Below are positions 1 to 13,397 of a DNA stretch of 64,000 nucleotides, in pieces. Origin of the DNA: Linepithema humile (Eukaryota; Arthropoda; Insecta; Hymenoptera; Formicidae). The stretch's first letter is position 1. Each line of letters opens with the position of its first letter. The notes beneath the pieces are model-generated. The model was given only the letters and a program-made list of their open reading frames with translations, was not told the origin of the DNA and did no database searches. The translations under genes and the position numbers were made by a program. The DNA is taken from assembly GCF_040581485.1 (NCBI RefSeq), contig NC_090133.1, forward strand, positions 1,984,001-2,048,000, given 5' to 3'.

Positions 1-45
1 GCAATAACAATTCTACAATTGTGATCGCGATCGACGAAGACTTAC

Positions 46-2837
46 CAACTTTAAGACTATTTTGCCCATTTTTATTTACAACGATGGAATTATTATCAAT
101 TGGTCCTGGTGGCTGAGTTTCCTTGCCTCTGACAAAACTCTGCCATTGTCTCAACCAGGCCATCGCTAACGCGTAAATAGCCGTGTGGTTGTCGGTGGCG
201 TGATTCAATCGCTGAAATAGCTCCATCTCGTACTGCCTACGCTTCTGCAAGGATTCGTACTTTTCTTCACAGGTCGGACACTCGAACAGATGTGTACAGG
301 CTGGACCTCCTCCAAATCTGTGACAACAAAGCGTGTAAGTACACAGAGAGAAGCGATATCTAAAACAAAAAAAAATGGTACAATAATTTTGTCGTGCTCG
401 TGTCGAGAAAACTTACGCATTATACAAGTATTCCCAGACCGGTTGCGGTATCGGCATGCTGATCTTGTCGACGAATTGTGCTCTAACGGGGATTACGCCC
501 CCGTGCGGACACAAAAAGTCGGAATTGTCGATCGGACCCGGCTCGGAAAATGTGTTGAAGCGATTGATCCACTGTCGGGACACGAAGAAGTTCAGGTCGG
601 ACAACTCGCGGGACGATATCTCCATCAGCTCCATGGTCTTGTCGCGCAGCTGCATCATATCCGGCGACCATTTCTTGTAGAAGAGCACATAAGCCTCGCA
701 GTGCTTCACCGTTTCCGGCGAGACCTCCGTGACGCACTGGTCATCGAACTCGTACCACTTGTTAGCGATGGGATTCAGCGCGTAACAGGTGTAATGACCG
801 CCGCCGGCGGTTCCATGGTGACAGATGACCGATATCAAATTGTAAGTCGTGACCTTGGACACGCACTCTTTGTGCAGATACGGCCGCATGTCGAGACCCT
901 CGAGCGGAAATGACACGTAATTTGCGATCTTCGAGCTGAACATCAACTCGTGACGGAATCTCTTCAGGTGAATGCACAGTATCTCGGGCAGTTCCAGAAC
1001 CTTGGAGAATTTGATGCCGTTCCGTAGCTTATTACACTTTTCGCAACTGTACATATTGTCGCCCTTGAGTTCGTCGGCGCTAAAAAATGCGGAGAGACAG
1101 TCGTGCAGGCTGACCACTGGTCCCCAGAACCACGAGCGCATCCATTGCAGGAACCACGACAGCCAGCCTGACTGATTGGTTACGTAAACTACGTCCGAGC
1201 ACGGGCCGGCTTTCTGCGGCGTCAGCGAACCCTGATGCAGCATGTCGATGTGATCTCTACTCGGTATGGGCAAGGATAAATCCTGGAAGGTCTCCACCCG
1301 GGTGGAAATCCGATCGCACGTCAAGCACTGCACGCTACTTAGAAGCTTGCCGTCGAATGTGTCGCTGATGATGCTGCGCGTCTTCATTTGCTTCTTGGTG
1401 CGATGCTTGGTCGGCGAGTTTTGCGGTGAACGTTGCGGTGGCGAGAACGGCATCGACGGCTCGACATTCGACTTCTTTAGGTTTCTGCTGGTGAATTTGT
1501 TCCGCAACTTCTCCGTTTGCGACACGCGAGAATATCGTCTCTTCGTGCCGCGTTCACCCTCGTCGCTCAGAGAACTCTGCTCGCTCACGCCCGAGTCGCA
1601 GGTCTCGTACTCGGCGTCCGATTGACTCGACGCGTTGCCGTCCATCTCGGCCTCGTCTTCGTCCTCTGAAGAGTGATCTCCGAGCCCCTTCAACCGCAGT
1701 TGAACGTCCCTGTCATCTTCTATGTGCTCCTTCAGTTCTTCATGCAATTGATCCATGAAACATCTGAGAAATTCCTGAGTGTCGTGTTGATGATACCCGC
1801 GGAACATTGGATGGACCGTTCTGATGCCCGAGAGAATACCGTGCGGCACGACATATCCCCTCGTCTTTTTGTTCCACATATCTCGAATCAGATTTAGATA
1901 GCTTAGACTTAATCCGGGTTTCCTGTCTTTCGACATGTAGCTGACCATATGGCCACAATCCAAGAAGAACTGTGTCAAGGGAGACACATTAGATAGAGCT
2001 TGGAGCGCTGCATTCATGTAACACGTATTGCCAATATTTTGCAAGCCCACCAAACCTCTTGGCTTTCCAGAGAAGTCCTTGCTCTCGTCAGAATCTGTAC
2101 TGTCGGGAGAATCTCCAGATCGCTCATTAAATAAATTTCCTTTCTCTGGATTGATTCTGTTTATCGACCAATCTCCATAAAATCTGTTAATAAAAAACAC
2201 GATGTTTTAGATCCAAACTAAATTTAATTCATGTCTATTCAATTCTATTTTACTACATTTCTATCTCATTATCATTGAAATATGAACAATATTAATTCAC
2301 CATAATCATTTGTCAGTTGTTGATTTGACACATCAGATGACACGTCAGATTTTAAACAAATTTCAGCTTTCGACTTACAAGATATTTAACGTCATGATAA
2401 TCGCTTGAATTTACTTACTTGTCGAGCATCAGTCTGTCTAAGCCATCCAATTTGGACTCAATGCTACCAGGAGCATCCCCAGCAAATTTGTTTGCCATAG
2501 TTTTAAACTCTACCTGCGTGGGCGACAGTGGAGGTGACGGCACATGCTTGGCAATAGCTTCGCTTTTGCAAGAATAGCACCAGATCCTGTTGGTGGACAG
2601 ATTCATATGAGCGCAGTGCATCGGGAAGTTTTGATTGTGGATAGTGCTGTGGTCAAGATGAGTCTCTGCACAGCCAACCCAGCGGCAGTCCGGGAACAAG
2701 CAAAGCCAGAGATTTGGCCCCTGGGTGTCGCAGTCGCTGCACTTCGCGAAACGCTCCTCCCGCGCCATCACCGCCTCGATGAAGGCGAGATCGCTGCGGT
2801 TGGCCAGATGCGGGCAGTTCCTCACGACTAACGGCAT
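46..2837 (-). CDS. USP20/USP33-type ubiquitin carboxyl-terminal hydrolase (partial, 3' end outside window)
   Basis: Deubiquitinating cysteine protease. Exons in order: 2837-2419, 2183-417, 317-46, continuing past the left edge after a donor at 45-44. The ATG at 2837-2835 opens a ZnF-UBP domain (residues ~5-110) with paired Cys/His ligands. The USP core follows: the Cys box GNTCYMNAALQALS (Cys ~194) and the His box GGGHYTCYALN (His ~603), with zinc-ribbon CxxC pairs (SVQCLTC, SCEKC) between. A long acidic, Ser-rich insert (~300-420) splits the core. A DUSP domain follows the core, and the last visible exon contains the start of a second one (AIYALAMAWLRQW). ZnF-UBP, split USP core and two DUSPs is the USP20/USP33 architecture; vertebrate members act on membrane receptors and HIF/VHL-linked substrates. 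The choice between 20 and 33 cannot be made, because insects usually have one copy. Start and splice phases are consistent. Confidence 0.93.
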
Positions 2838-4054
2838 TTTCTAAACGAATTGTCGCCTTCAGAGTGAAAATTGATGGTTCCTCGATGATGACGTGTATAA
2901 CACTTATCTTCGATCTCACACGTGCAGTCGGGATCACTGTCCGGACTACGCGTGATTCGCGATAACGCGTGTCACTGTCATCGTCATCATTACGCTGCTG
3001 GTGATGATCATCGTAAAGTCATTGCAGTCCTCTAACCTGACTGAGACATGTCGCGCGCCGTAATCAAGCGTATCGAGAGTCGCGCACGAAAATGATTGTC
3101 ATTGGAGACAGTATACATATCTCTGTGTAAACGAACTGTTAAGGCTCATCCAGATGAAAGAGTACAATCGCATGAAGGCGGTGGCATCAACCAATCACCA
3201 CTCCGAAACGACGAATGCTACGTTCATCGTGTTTGATAAATGTGATTCTTGAAAATTTCAATATTAGAATCAATTCTTGTTCTGATTAAAAACAATAATT
3301 TATTTTTAAAAATAATTAATTAATTTGTTAATCTTTTTTTCATTAAGACACGATAATGTTTTGCCAAATATAGAGATACTCCAGAGTCGAATTTTTAGCT
3401 ATCTTTAACCTTGCTGGCTTCGTTTGGATCAACGTCTGTCGAAAAAACTCATCTCGATTCACTCGTTTATAGTATTTTCTACAACACAAACTTCCCGAAT
3501 TAGAGCATTCATGATTTAATTGGTCTATAACCTAGTGAATTTTTCCGTTTTTATAAATTTGCATTACGTTGCATGGCATACAGTCGACATCGCTCGCATG
3601 AATGAAAGCTTAAGTCGACGTCATGCAAAGTCAAAATTAAGTTGAGGTTATGTTAGGACAGCTTTATGCTCGATTTAACCCCTCTTAAAATTGAGACAGG
3701 GTTGCACATGGATTATTGACAGATCTTACGTGACTTTTTACTATTCTAAACTTATTCTGCTGATTTAATTAGAAGGAAGATTGATTGTTTTGAAAGTCTG
3801 CTTATTTAAGGTAATCATCGGAGCGATATTGATAATTCTTAAGCGTTTTACTGTGTTAACCTACAAGTTAACCTATCAATTTTTTTATTTTTTCGATAAC
3901 TTTTTCAATTAAAAACTGTTCCTGTCGCTCACATAGCAAAACTGCTGTTAATATATTATTTTTAACTGGCATTTCGTATACTTTCTGACTTATTTTTTGC
4001 AAATGTTTGATGACGTATGTATGTAATGCAAGATTTTACATATTTTTAGCAACT
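2838..4054. other. Divergent intergenic/5' region between the USP gene and eIF2-alpha
   Basis: No open frame of note. It must hold both promoters. A 3' splice site (AG at 4048-4049) lies 5 nt before the eIF2-alpha ATG, so a non-coding first exon of eIF2-alpha probably lies inside this interval. I could not fix its position. Confidence 0.5.
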
Positions 4055-5438
4055 ATGGTGTTGTCGTGCCGATTTTATAAAGAAAAATATCCAGAGGTGG
4101 AAGATGTGGTGATGGTGAATGTTCGTAGTATAGCTGAGATGGGTGCATATGTGCATCTACTGGAGTATAACAATATCGAGGGCATGATCCTATTGTCTGA
4201 ACTGTCCAGGAGACGTATTAGATCTATTAACAAACTTATTCGAGTAGGCAAGACCGAACCGGTCGTCGTTATTCGAGTAGATAAAGAAAAAGGTAATTAC
4301 AAATCTTATTTTTGATCTATATAATGGCCTTTATATTATAGTATATTATGTAAATTACGAATCTTAGGTTACATTGATTTGAGCAAACGTCGTGTGTCTG
4401 CCGAGGATGTGGAGAAGTGTACGGAGAGATACGCTAAAGCTAAAGCCGTTAATTCAATCTTAAGACATGTGGCAGAATTGTTGCATTATGACAGTGATGA
4501 CCAGCTAGAGGAACTATATCAGAAAACAGCCTGGCACTTTGAAGAGAAATACAAGAAACAAAAAGCATCCGCTTATGATTTTTTCAAACAATCAGTATTG
4601 TAAGAAGAACTGCTGATAACTAAATTAATACTTAGATGTATTGGAAACATATAAGTATATTTATGAATATAAACAATTTTAGGGATCCCTCCATTTTAGC
4701 AGAGTGTGGCCTAGATGAGCATACGAAAGAGGTATTGCTAAACAACATCAAACGGAAACTCACTTCGCAGGCGGTCAAAATTAGAGCGGACGTCGAAGTG
4801 GCATGTTACGGCTACGAAGGGATTGATGCTGTGAAAACTGCGCTAAAGGCTGGCTTAGCTCTCTCCACTGATGAACTTCCCATAAAAATTAATTTAATTG
4901 CTCCTCCTTTATATGGTATGTATATTATTACTGCACATAGCTTTTCTTTGCAATCGTTCACATGTGTATTAAATGTACTATATTGTATTTATATGTTAAC
5001 GTTTAGTTATGACAACATCTACACCAGAAAAACAGGATGGTTTGAAAGCGCTAGGTGATGCAATCGAAGTCATTCAGAATAAGATAACATCGCTCGGCGG
5101 TGTATTTAACGTTCAAATGGCAGTACGTGTTATGATCGAATACATTCATCTAACTTGTTCGTGCATGTGCCAAGTTAAATCTAATTTTTTTCGTTTTTCA
5201 ACACTAGCCGAAGGTTGTTACTGCAACGGATGAAGCAGAATTGGCGCGACAAATGGAACGAGCAGAACTCGAAAATGCGGAAGTTGCTGGCGATGACGAT
5301 GAAGAGGAAGTAGAGGGAATGGAGGGTGATTTCAGCGGCGGCGAAGGAACGGAGCAGAATAATAAAGGAACTGAATTGAATGATAAAGATGCTGAGCATA
5401 ATGACAAAGACGAAAATGTGTCTGAAGAGGAAAATTGA
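4055..5438 (+). CDS. eIF2alpha: Eukaryotic translation initiation factor 2 subunit alpha
   Basis: The alpha subunit of the eIF2 GTPase, which delivers initiator Met-tRNA to the 40S ribosome. Exons 4055-4292, 4368-4599, 4683-4915, 5007-5122 and 5208-5438 give 349 aa. The N-terminal S1/OB domain contains [20 protein letters not shown], followed by the regulatory loop [10 protein letters not shown]. The second Ser of that loop (residue 51 counting Met) is the residue phosphorylated by GCN2/PERK-class kinases in the integrated stress response. A helical domain and the C-terminal alpha/beta domain ([15 protein letters not shown]) follow, then an acidic Asp/Glu-rich tail of ~60 residues. The start is fixed by the conserved [19 protein letters not shown] opening. 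An AATAAA lies at 5454-5459. It converges on RpS20. Confidence 0.97.
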
Positions 5439-5453
5439 ATTTAGACATATTTG

Positions 5454-5459
5454 AATAAA
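5454..5459 (+). terminator. Polyadenylation signal AATAAA of eIF2-alpha
   Basis: AATAAA lies 16 nt after the stop codon on the coding strand. Only a short 3' UTR is implied. The 478 bp between here and the RpS20 stop are AT-rich with a TA run (5567-5594) and no gene. Confidence 0.6.
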
Positions 5460-5936
5460 ATACACATTCTCGATAAACTGATAAATATTCGCAGGTTCTT
5501 TTATTACAACTAGGCTTTGATAAGGCATTTTACTGGCATTTTGTTGAATGTGCTGGTTCTTTAAAAATATATATATATATATACATATATATATTAAATA
5601 TAAAAGTGCAAAAATCAATATATTGTAATTTATGGAAGTAAAATTTTCTACTAATTTGGTATATAATTGATTTAAAGATAAGTATTTTTATCTTTAATAA
5701 AAAGAACTTCAAACATTATTCCATTTGTATTAATTATTATTTTATATGATTTATTTAATATAGTGGTATCCAATCTTTGAAAAAACATTGCGAAACAAGC
5801 AGAAAAATTCAATTATTAATTAACATCAAGTTGTATTAAATTATTTTGCTTTTAGTTATGATATTAATGTAAAAAATAACTATGGGTTTAGCTTTCTTTT
5901 ATATCTTTATTAAAACTTTAGTTTCAATTATAGCGT

Positions 5937-6689
5937 TTATTCATTAGCGATTGTTACTTCCACTTCTACACCAGGCTCAATGGATATGCTGGTGATTTGC
6001 TTCACGATCTCTGAAGGTGAATACAAATCTATAACACGTTTGTGAATCCGCATCTGGAAGCGATCCCATGTCTTCGAACCTTCACCACAAGGTGTTTTGC
6101 GGGTTGTTATTCGCAGTACTTTTGTGGGCATGCGTACAGGTCCCTTGACTTTCAGTTTCTGTTTCTTGGCTCCATTTATTAATTCTGCACAAACTAAAAT
6201 AAAAGAATATTGATTTATGTATCGCATCCAGCTTGCAACAAAAATTACACTAACATGATTATTTACTTCTAAACAAATAATAATTTAATATCAGTTGTTG
6301 AAATGAACAATTACAAGCTTATTTACCTTTCTCAAGAGAACGAACATTGCGAGACGTGAGTGTGATTCTAATTCGATGAATGGGAGTGAGTTCCTGTCCT
6401 GGTTTTTCAGGATTATCGACCTTGGTTGTCGCCTAAAAAATAAAAAAATTACAAGTCTACTTCCATGTAAAATATTCACATACTGTATTATTAGCAATCT
6501 CGCGTTTCTTTTATTGAAAAGTATATATAATATCATGCATATTTATTCTTGTCCTTTGAGGATGATGCTACTTGGCAATACCTAACCTAATTCAGTGATC
6601 GAAGTGACCATCATGAAATATATTATCGTTACAAATAAGATAAACAAATTTTATAAACGTTCATTGTTAATAACATAATCGCTTACCAT
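5937..6689 (-). CDS. RpS20: 40S ribosomal protein S20 (uS10)
   Basis: Small-subunit ribosomal protein of the 40S head. Exons 6689-6687 (the ATG alone, followed directly by GTAAGC), 6432-6327 and 6193-5937 give 121 aa, the usual family length. Visible hallmarks are [45 protein letters not shown] and the C-terminal [20 protein letters not shown]. An exon carrying only the start codon is typical of ribosomal protein genes. AATAAA on the minus strand at 5911-5906 is the likely poly(A) signal. Introns were scanned for C/D-box snoRNAs without a convincing hit. Confidence 0.97.
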
Positions 6690-7746
6690 GATTGAATACT
6701 CGTACTGATCGAGATAATCAATTTATATTGAGCAAAACTGATCAGCGCTGAACCAGTACGCTTAACACGTTTCACGTGCGAAACACAAGAGGCACTGAAA
6801 CGCACGATTTCCGGTTAGCAGCACTTGGATGAAATCCGGTTAGCAGGCCTAATGGTCTGTTCATTTCAACTTTATGCCTTGCATTTTATATTTCTTTCTT
6901 TCTTTCTCTCCTTCAAAATGTGCATCTACTTCACTCTAAACACAAAAAATGTAGAAACATCTCAAATAATATTGAAAACTTTTAATATTTTTATTTGCAT
7001 CAGACGATGCAATTTGTTGCAGCAATTCGATTGCCGCAAAGACATATAAAATAGAATCTGCAATATCAGTTACTGCAGAAACACAACAGAAATCAAACAT
7101 AATTTATCATCGAAAGAAGCATGTTTAAAAAATAAATAATAATTTCAAGTTAAATTAAGTGTTCCAAGATTAAATAAATACTTTCTATTTGTAATATTGC
7201 AAATATATATTTATCATAATTTTTTGTATGTCACCATTCATTATATAGATAATTAAGTATACAAAAAAATAATTTTTTATTCGATAAATAGTGCATTTAT
7301 AAAAAGGCTCTTTGATGCCTTTTATTGGAAATCCACTGCCGCGCAGTAAAACTATTTTAAATTTGTCTTTGATTGCATGTAAGAAAGTGACAGGCATTTT
7401 TCAGCGCAGTAGTATAGCATTCGGCGTTTTCTTTGTTCCTAATTATGTCTGCGGTCTCATGATCCCTCGGCGGTGGGACCGAGATAATAGACCAGGTCGT
7501 GGCGGTAAAAAGTGGAAGGAGCGTGGTCGAACGTGCCTGGAATTGCTTGGGCGCGCAACTTCATTGTGAAGATCTACCAGTTCGCCGCCGACCATCGAGG
7601 TAGACGGTTGTGTTTGTGTCTCGTCATGCATTATATATCGTGATCACGTGAATGAATTTTCGTTACTGAACATTAATCGAACCGCCGAAGTACTACGGAC
7701 AAATCATACATGCATTATTATTATTATTATTAGAAATAAAATGTGA
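6690..7746. other. Intergenic region between RpS20 and Frizzled (divergent promoters)
   Basis: No supported gene. It holds a direct repeat of TCCGGTTAGCAG (about 6810-6846) near the RpS20 upstream side. Just upstream of Frizzled there is an ATT trinucleotide run (7715-7732). Confidence 0.45.
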
Positions 7747-10700
7747 ATGCTGTCAGTATTAAAAATGGTGCTATGCATTGTGCTGCTTGTCCTGTCAACA
7801 ACGTCGGGTCTGGTCCAAGGATGGGGCATTAGTCACGGATATCCTGGAACCGGTGCAAAATGCGAGCGGCTCAGTGTATCCTTTTGTCGGGGACTGCGTT
7901 ATAATTTGACCGCGATGCCGAATTTCATGGGACACGAGGATCAACGACTAGCCGAACGAGGGGTTAGTTTCGATTTTTAAAATAAATTATTTTCTCAATT
8001 GTAGAATTTGAAAGTAGTAAACAATATTTACCAGAAACGCTATCAAATATGTATTATATGCTAAGAAAAATAACTTCGGAGATGTACAGACAATAACTAT
8101 CTACTTTGAATATTTTCGAAATTAATTTCACGATGTTGAAAAATATTTTTAAAAAAGTAGAATAATTTTTAGGACCGCATAACACAGTTTAAATAGTTTT
8201 TTATATATATAACAAGTAGAGATTTAGAAGAGATGTAATGATCAACTTTGTATTTTTTAATAGAATTATATATTTTTTAATGCATTAGTGATGTAGCTGT
8301 ACAAAGATATGTTGCAATGTTTGTGCTGAGAATTTTATTGCGAGATAATACACACAAATAATATTATATAGATAAGATAAGATAATATTTATTTTTTAAT
8401 GTAGCCTGGATATGTACAAAAATTCACTTGATCTACGATAATCTTCTCAAGTTACACATGAAATTTATTGAACGTAAACATTGAAGTAGCCTAAGCTACT
8501 CTCAAAGACATGAAGCAGATGTTTTAAATAAATCATTTAGAGGTCGAGTAAATTTTTGTATCCGAGCTGCAGGACATTCTTTCGAACATTGACTTTAAAA
8601 AAATGAATATTTTTGTTATTCGTACATACTGTATATTTAAAAAAAAAGTTTAGAATTTTAGAAAACAAATAGTAAGTAATCATCTAGTAAATAATATTAA
8701 ATAATTCCGAACAATATTTTATACAAGATACATTTTTTTGGAGACGAGCGGAAGAGAGATTTTTATGGCGCATCGAGCGTTAATAAACGATCGAAGATCA
8801 AAGAACGCGCGACTGGCTTTCATTAGCAACGATAAGGTGAATCAAAGTCGCTGAACCGCGACATTACAGAGAGAGAGGGTGTAGAGAAAGAGAAGATGTG
8901 GAGAAGATAGGAGCAAGAAGAGAATACCGGTCCCTTTTTCTCCGGGCGGAATATACAGTTCTTTCCACAAGAGATATAATTAAAAAGCGATTTTCTTCTT
9001 GCTTGCAAATCACCGAATTTGTCGATCGATTTAATATCAATTTTCGATCGTTCTTCCGCGAAATGCAATTTGAATAAAATAGTCCCAAGCTCCAGCGCAC
9101 GTGATTTACCGTATAATTATTTTATTTTTTATTAATAATTATCAATAATGTTTATACGAAGGAAGCCGAAGGGACACAGTGGAAAAAAACGCGTCCATGT
9201 ACTTGCGCGTGGTACACACTATTTGTTCTCTCTTTCTCTTCTTCCCTTCATTCGTTCTTTCTTCTTTTTTCCTTCCCACCCTTTCTTTCTCTCGACGAAG
9301 CACACACAAGCGCACACAAGCGCACACATACACGGTGTAAGGAAAGAGGTATTTATAGCCAAGAGTTCACTCTCGCTCGCTGCGTTTTATTATCGTAATA
9401 ACGTTAAGGCGGCTTCCTTTGAAGTCGCCCGAAGCAAGATAACCCTGATGAGCAAAACCCCTGCTATTTTCGTAGCAGCTGTGTTCCCCGTGCGCAGGTA
9501 TGTGTAGCACGCATAGAAGCATGTGCGTGTGTGGGAACATCCTCGGCGGATGTGCATTTGATGTGCGCTTTTCATGCGATTAGTTCCCTCGAAGCCGAAA
9601 AGGAGGATAATGAACGGCGGAGAAAATGTGAAATTTTTTATTCCGGATCGCTAACACGTGAAGCTCGTAGTACGAATATCCACAATTTACAGTCATAGCG
9701 AAGCTGAAAAATACCAAAATATCTTTGGAAGATCAATTTTGAACAGATTATAAAACGTAACAATTTGCACACTCGAAGGTGTAAATATTTTTTATATTCT
9801 TCTCTTCACAATTTATACTTTTATTCGAAATAATTTTGAAAATCGAAAACAAGCTCATTTTTTTTTCACACGGACGACAGAAAAACGCAATTCAATTTCT
9901 AGAAATAAATCGGATCGCATCTTCTCGCAAGAAGTATTTTGACATTGCATCGCATAAATATACATGCAACCTCGTAAAAAATCTCACAATGACTCGATCG
10001 GCGGGACAAGCTCGCCGCATAAGGATAAAAGCGGGAAAGAAAAGGATCAGGCCACAATAAGAAGCAAATCTATCCGTTCGTCCGTTTCTTCGGTTATTCG
10101 TATCTTCTATCTGTGAGTCGTTTGTCAAGCCGCTTTGAAAATACCCCGAGGGATTAGAAGGGATGGAGAAGGGGAGTGAGCTGTTTCCTATTCCATCTTT
10201 TTCTGGTCATCTCGTTGGAAAAGAATGCGAAATAATGAACGAACCGGTCCGCTCTGATTTCTTTGGCGTCGCCCTTTCGCTTCTGCGGGTCCGACATAAT
10301 TGAGGCAAGATCGCACAAAAACAGATTACACGAATGTGTGCGGAAAATAATATGATTTCGGTGAGATTAATTCTTGACGTACTGAAAAAAAGGGCCGCAA
10401 ATTGTCGTTTTCTGTCATATGATATCGTCGATAATGAAAGGCTCTGCATACTGATTAAAGTAGGATGTAACGAAATTTTTGACAAAACCATACATGTTTG
10501 TATTATCTTCTTAATATCCTATCGATTTCAGTTGTAGATTAAAAACTGCCGTCGCGTCAAATCCACTCTCTCCACGTTCGATTGTATGCCGATACGTCTG
10601 TTGCGCGCGCGGAGAAGTGAAAAAAAGATCGTGCACGCGATTTCCAGACGAGATTTCTCTCTGCCGAGTTGCTTTCGGCTGGTCCAGCCCGATCGGTGAG

Positions 10701-13397
10701 AAAAGAAGTCTCGCGGGGCGCGAAAAAGAGAACACGATGCGGAATAAAATGGAAGGGCTTCAGCATTACGGGTTACCACGTAATTTCATGAGGCTATAAT
10801 TTGGGGGAGCGCCGTGGAGGAGAAGAGCATCGGGTTCGCCCGTAATGGGCGAATCTAGACGGGGTAGGAGGAGAGGAAACGGCTCCGATGAGTTCCAGTG
10901 CGCGGACTTCAAAGACGTGCAAGGGTCCATCGGGATTGAGGCGGGAAGAATGGGCGGGATAATTACCCTTGATACTCACCGCTCGTTATATCTCTTGGAA
11001 GCGAAGTCTCCGCTCCGCCTCGTTAGATGCATTACCTTTTCGTTCTTTATCTCTATCTCCTTCGTAAACTTTTCTGCCTACATTTCAAGAATTAGAGAAA
11101 CGTAGAAATTTCTTTCAAGCGCAGAATATTGTACAGAAATTTGTGGAATTAAAAATCGTTGAGATTGAGAGGCCAAACTTTGAAGGGCAAAAATACTCCT
11201 ACTGTTCTGATTTTTGTGATAAATTTGACTTGCAGTTGACGGCCTTCATGCCATTGGTCCACTATAATTGTTCGAGACATCTGAGACTTTTCTTGTGCTC
11301 CGTCTTCGCTCCAGTCTGCTCGGAACATGTGGCTATGCAGATACCAGCCTGCAAATCCCTCTGTCTTTCCGTAAAAAGGGACTGCGAGCCGGCCTTAACT
11401 AGCTTCACCTTACCGTGGCCGCACATGCTGGATTGCGATCGCTTTCTCGATCGTGGTAAGCATTCATTTATCATTGAAAAATCGTTAAAATCGCTCAAAC
11501 TCAATTCTCATTGTTAACATCATAATTTAAACAAAATTGACAAGTCTCGCGCGTTTTTAATTATATATACATGTGGCCGAGTGCTATTTAGAATATAATC
11601 ATACGTGTTAAAGTGAATTGAAATATTTCCGCCGGAATTCTCATTGACAATCGGAGGCTGTGATGTTTTTCTAAATTAGTAATTCGGCTGCTTGACACGT
11701 GTGTTTCTAAAATATTTCTTACCTAACCAGGAAACGCGCTGTGCGTACAGCCACCGGATGAAACGTGGGACGACACCAGCCCGTTAGTGTTGCCCACTGT
11801 TCAGCAGCCAACGATGCACGAACAGACGCCGCAAATTTCTATCCAGACGCAACAACATCAGCACCAGCAACATAATCAATGTCCGCCTCATTTCGTGCAG
11901 ATACCTGACGTGGAAACGGTTAGAATAAGCGCAAAGATCAGAGCGGTAACTGCGGAAGTGCAATTTAAAAAAATATTCTTTTTTCGTACCGTTTTTCATC
12001 AGATTTCTTGCGCACCGCATTGTGGCACCGATGCGTATTATCGCGCAGAGGACAAGAGATTCGCCGAACGTTGGATGACTGGCTGGGCATGGTTGTGCTT
12101 TCTGTCGACTCTCTTCACCTTGCTGACCTTTTGGGTCGAGCCGTCCAGGTTTCGTTATCCTGAAAGGCCGATAGTTTTTCTGGCGCTCTGCTACAACCTT
12201 CTCTCCGTCGCTTACATTATTCGGGGCTTAATCGGCGCTGAAAAGCTCAGCTGCGCCAGTCAAGTTGACGGGCCAAGCTACGTTCCGGTAAGTAACTAAA
12301 ACTGTTTTCGATAAGCAACGAAATTCTCACTGTTGCAATATCTGTTTGTCTACAATAGGTCCACGATGCTTTGAAGAGTGTCCCTTGTACGGTTTGGTGG
12401 CTGATCAGGCATTATCTGGGATTAGCTGGCAACACGTGGTGGGCTATGTTGTGCGGTTGCTGGCTATTGAGCGCCAGGAATGAATGGAGCAGCGAGGCTC
12501 TTCACAATATTGCAACCTATCTTCATGTGACCGCCTGGATTATCCCGGCGCTCTTTACAGGAGGTAAATATTTTTTGTATTCTCCATAATTTATATTTCT
12601 TCATTATACAACTGATTTTAAATATTTCCACCATTTTTTGTTTATAGAATCTTTATATCTTGACAAGTTTTCGAGAAGCAAATTCTAATCGACAAACGCC
12701 ATCTTCCGGCATCTATTCTAGAATTCTAGCAAACTTTTCAGAAATCCATCAACTTTTAATGCGCTTTTTATTCGCAATATTTTAATCTCAACTAAATATC
12801 ACGTACACGTCTACAATTTTCTCTATTTTTTTTTTTATAGGAAGCCTGTTATCGCGCAACGTGGTGGCGGACGAATTGACCGGACTATGTCAAATCGCGG
12901 ATGAGTCGGCTTTATGGCTGGAAGTGCTGCCGCATGCTGTTCTGTTGCTGCTAGGCTGCATATTCGGTAGCATCGCTGGGAGCGCGTTAGTCCGTGTGCG
13001 GAGGGCCGTGCGCTGTGCTGGGCGTAGTGCGACCAAGCTGGAGCGCTTGATGACGCGACTAAGTATTTTCGCGCTATTGTACGCACTGCCAGCACTGGGC
13101 GGCCTCGTCTGCGTGCTGCACGAAGCTTCGGTAAGACCGCGATGGCAAAAATTAGCATTGCTGGCGGCGCTGGATTGCCGCGCTGTCCAAAACTGCACCC
13201 CGGGCCCGGTCTATCGGGCCGCCGGCCTCGAGGTCGCCCTTCTCAGGCTCTTCCTGTCTCTCGCGGTCGGCGTGACTTCCGGCATGTGGGTATGGTCCGG
13301 TAAGACCTGCCGCACCTGGACCAAACTGTTCGCCGCGCCTAGCAAACCTTCCAGAATACACACTCCTTTTCAAGACTTCAAGCAAGATATCGCCTAA
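7747..13397 (+). CDS. Frizzled-class Wnt receptor, Frizzled-4-like
   Basis: Seven-pass Wnt receptor. Exons 7747-7962, 11236-11455, 11731-12287, 12359-12563 and 12841-13397 give 584 aa (565 if a 57-nt segment in exon 3 is spliced). A signal peptide (LKMVLCIVLLVLSTTSG) precedes a cysteine-rich domain with all ten cysteines, including FCRGLRYNLTAMPN and YNCSRHLRLFLCSVFAPVC. A Gln/His-rich linker leads to the transmembrane bundle. DKRFAERWMTGWAW marks the entry to TM1, ADELTGLC sits in the second extracellular loop and KLERLMTRLSIFALLYALPA marks TM6. The cytoplasmic KTxxxW Dishevelled-binding motif is intact as KTCRTW. The RLM/ALLY segment and the lack of a long C-tail favour the Fz4/9/10 clade; subtype is inferred. 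The second ATG (7765) is an equally good start. The first intron is 3.3 kb. Confidence 0.9.
7963..11235. other. Large first intron of the Frizzled gene
   Basis: The donor GTTAGT at 7963 pairs with acceptor TTGCAG at 11230-11235 in phase 0. The interior is AT-rich to about 9.1 kb, has a pyrimidine tract (9228-9295), and a relatively GC-rich block at 10.5-11.0 kb. I see no supported gene or RNA in it; short open frames lack family signatures. Confidence 0.6.

Noticed and set aside
290..913. 207-codon plus-strand ORF
   Set aside because: It lies antisense to the USP20/33 gene, whose conserved domains explain the sequence.
5938..6689. Intronic snoRNA in RpS20
   Set aside because: Vertebrate RPS20 hosts a C/D snoRNA, but I could not find properly spaced C and D boxes in these introns.
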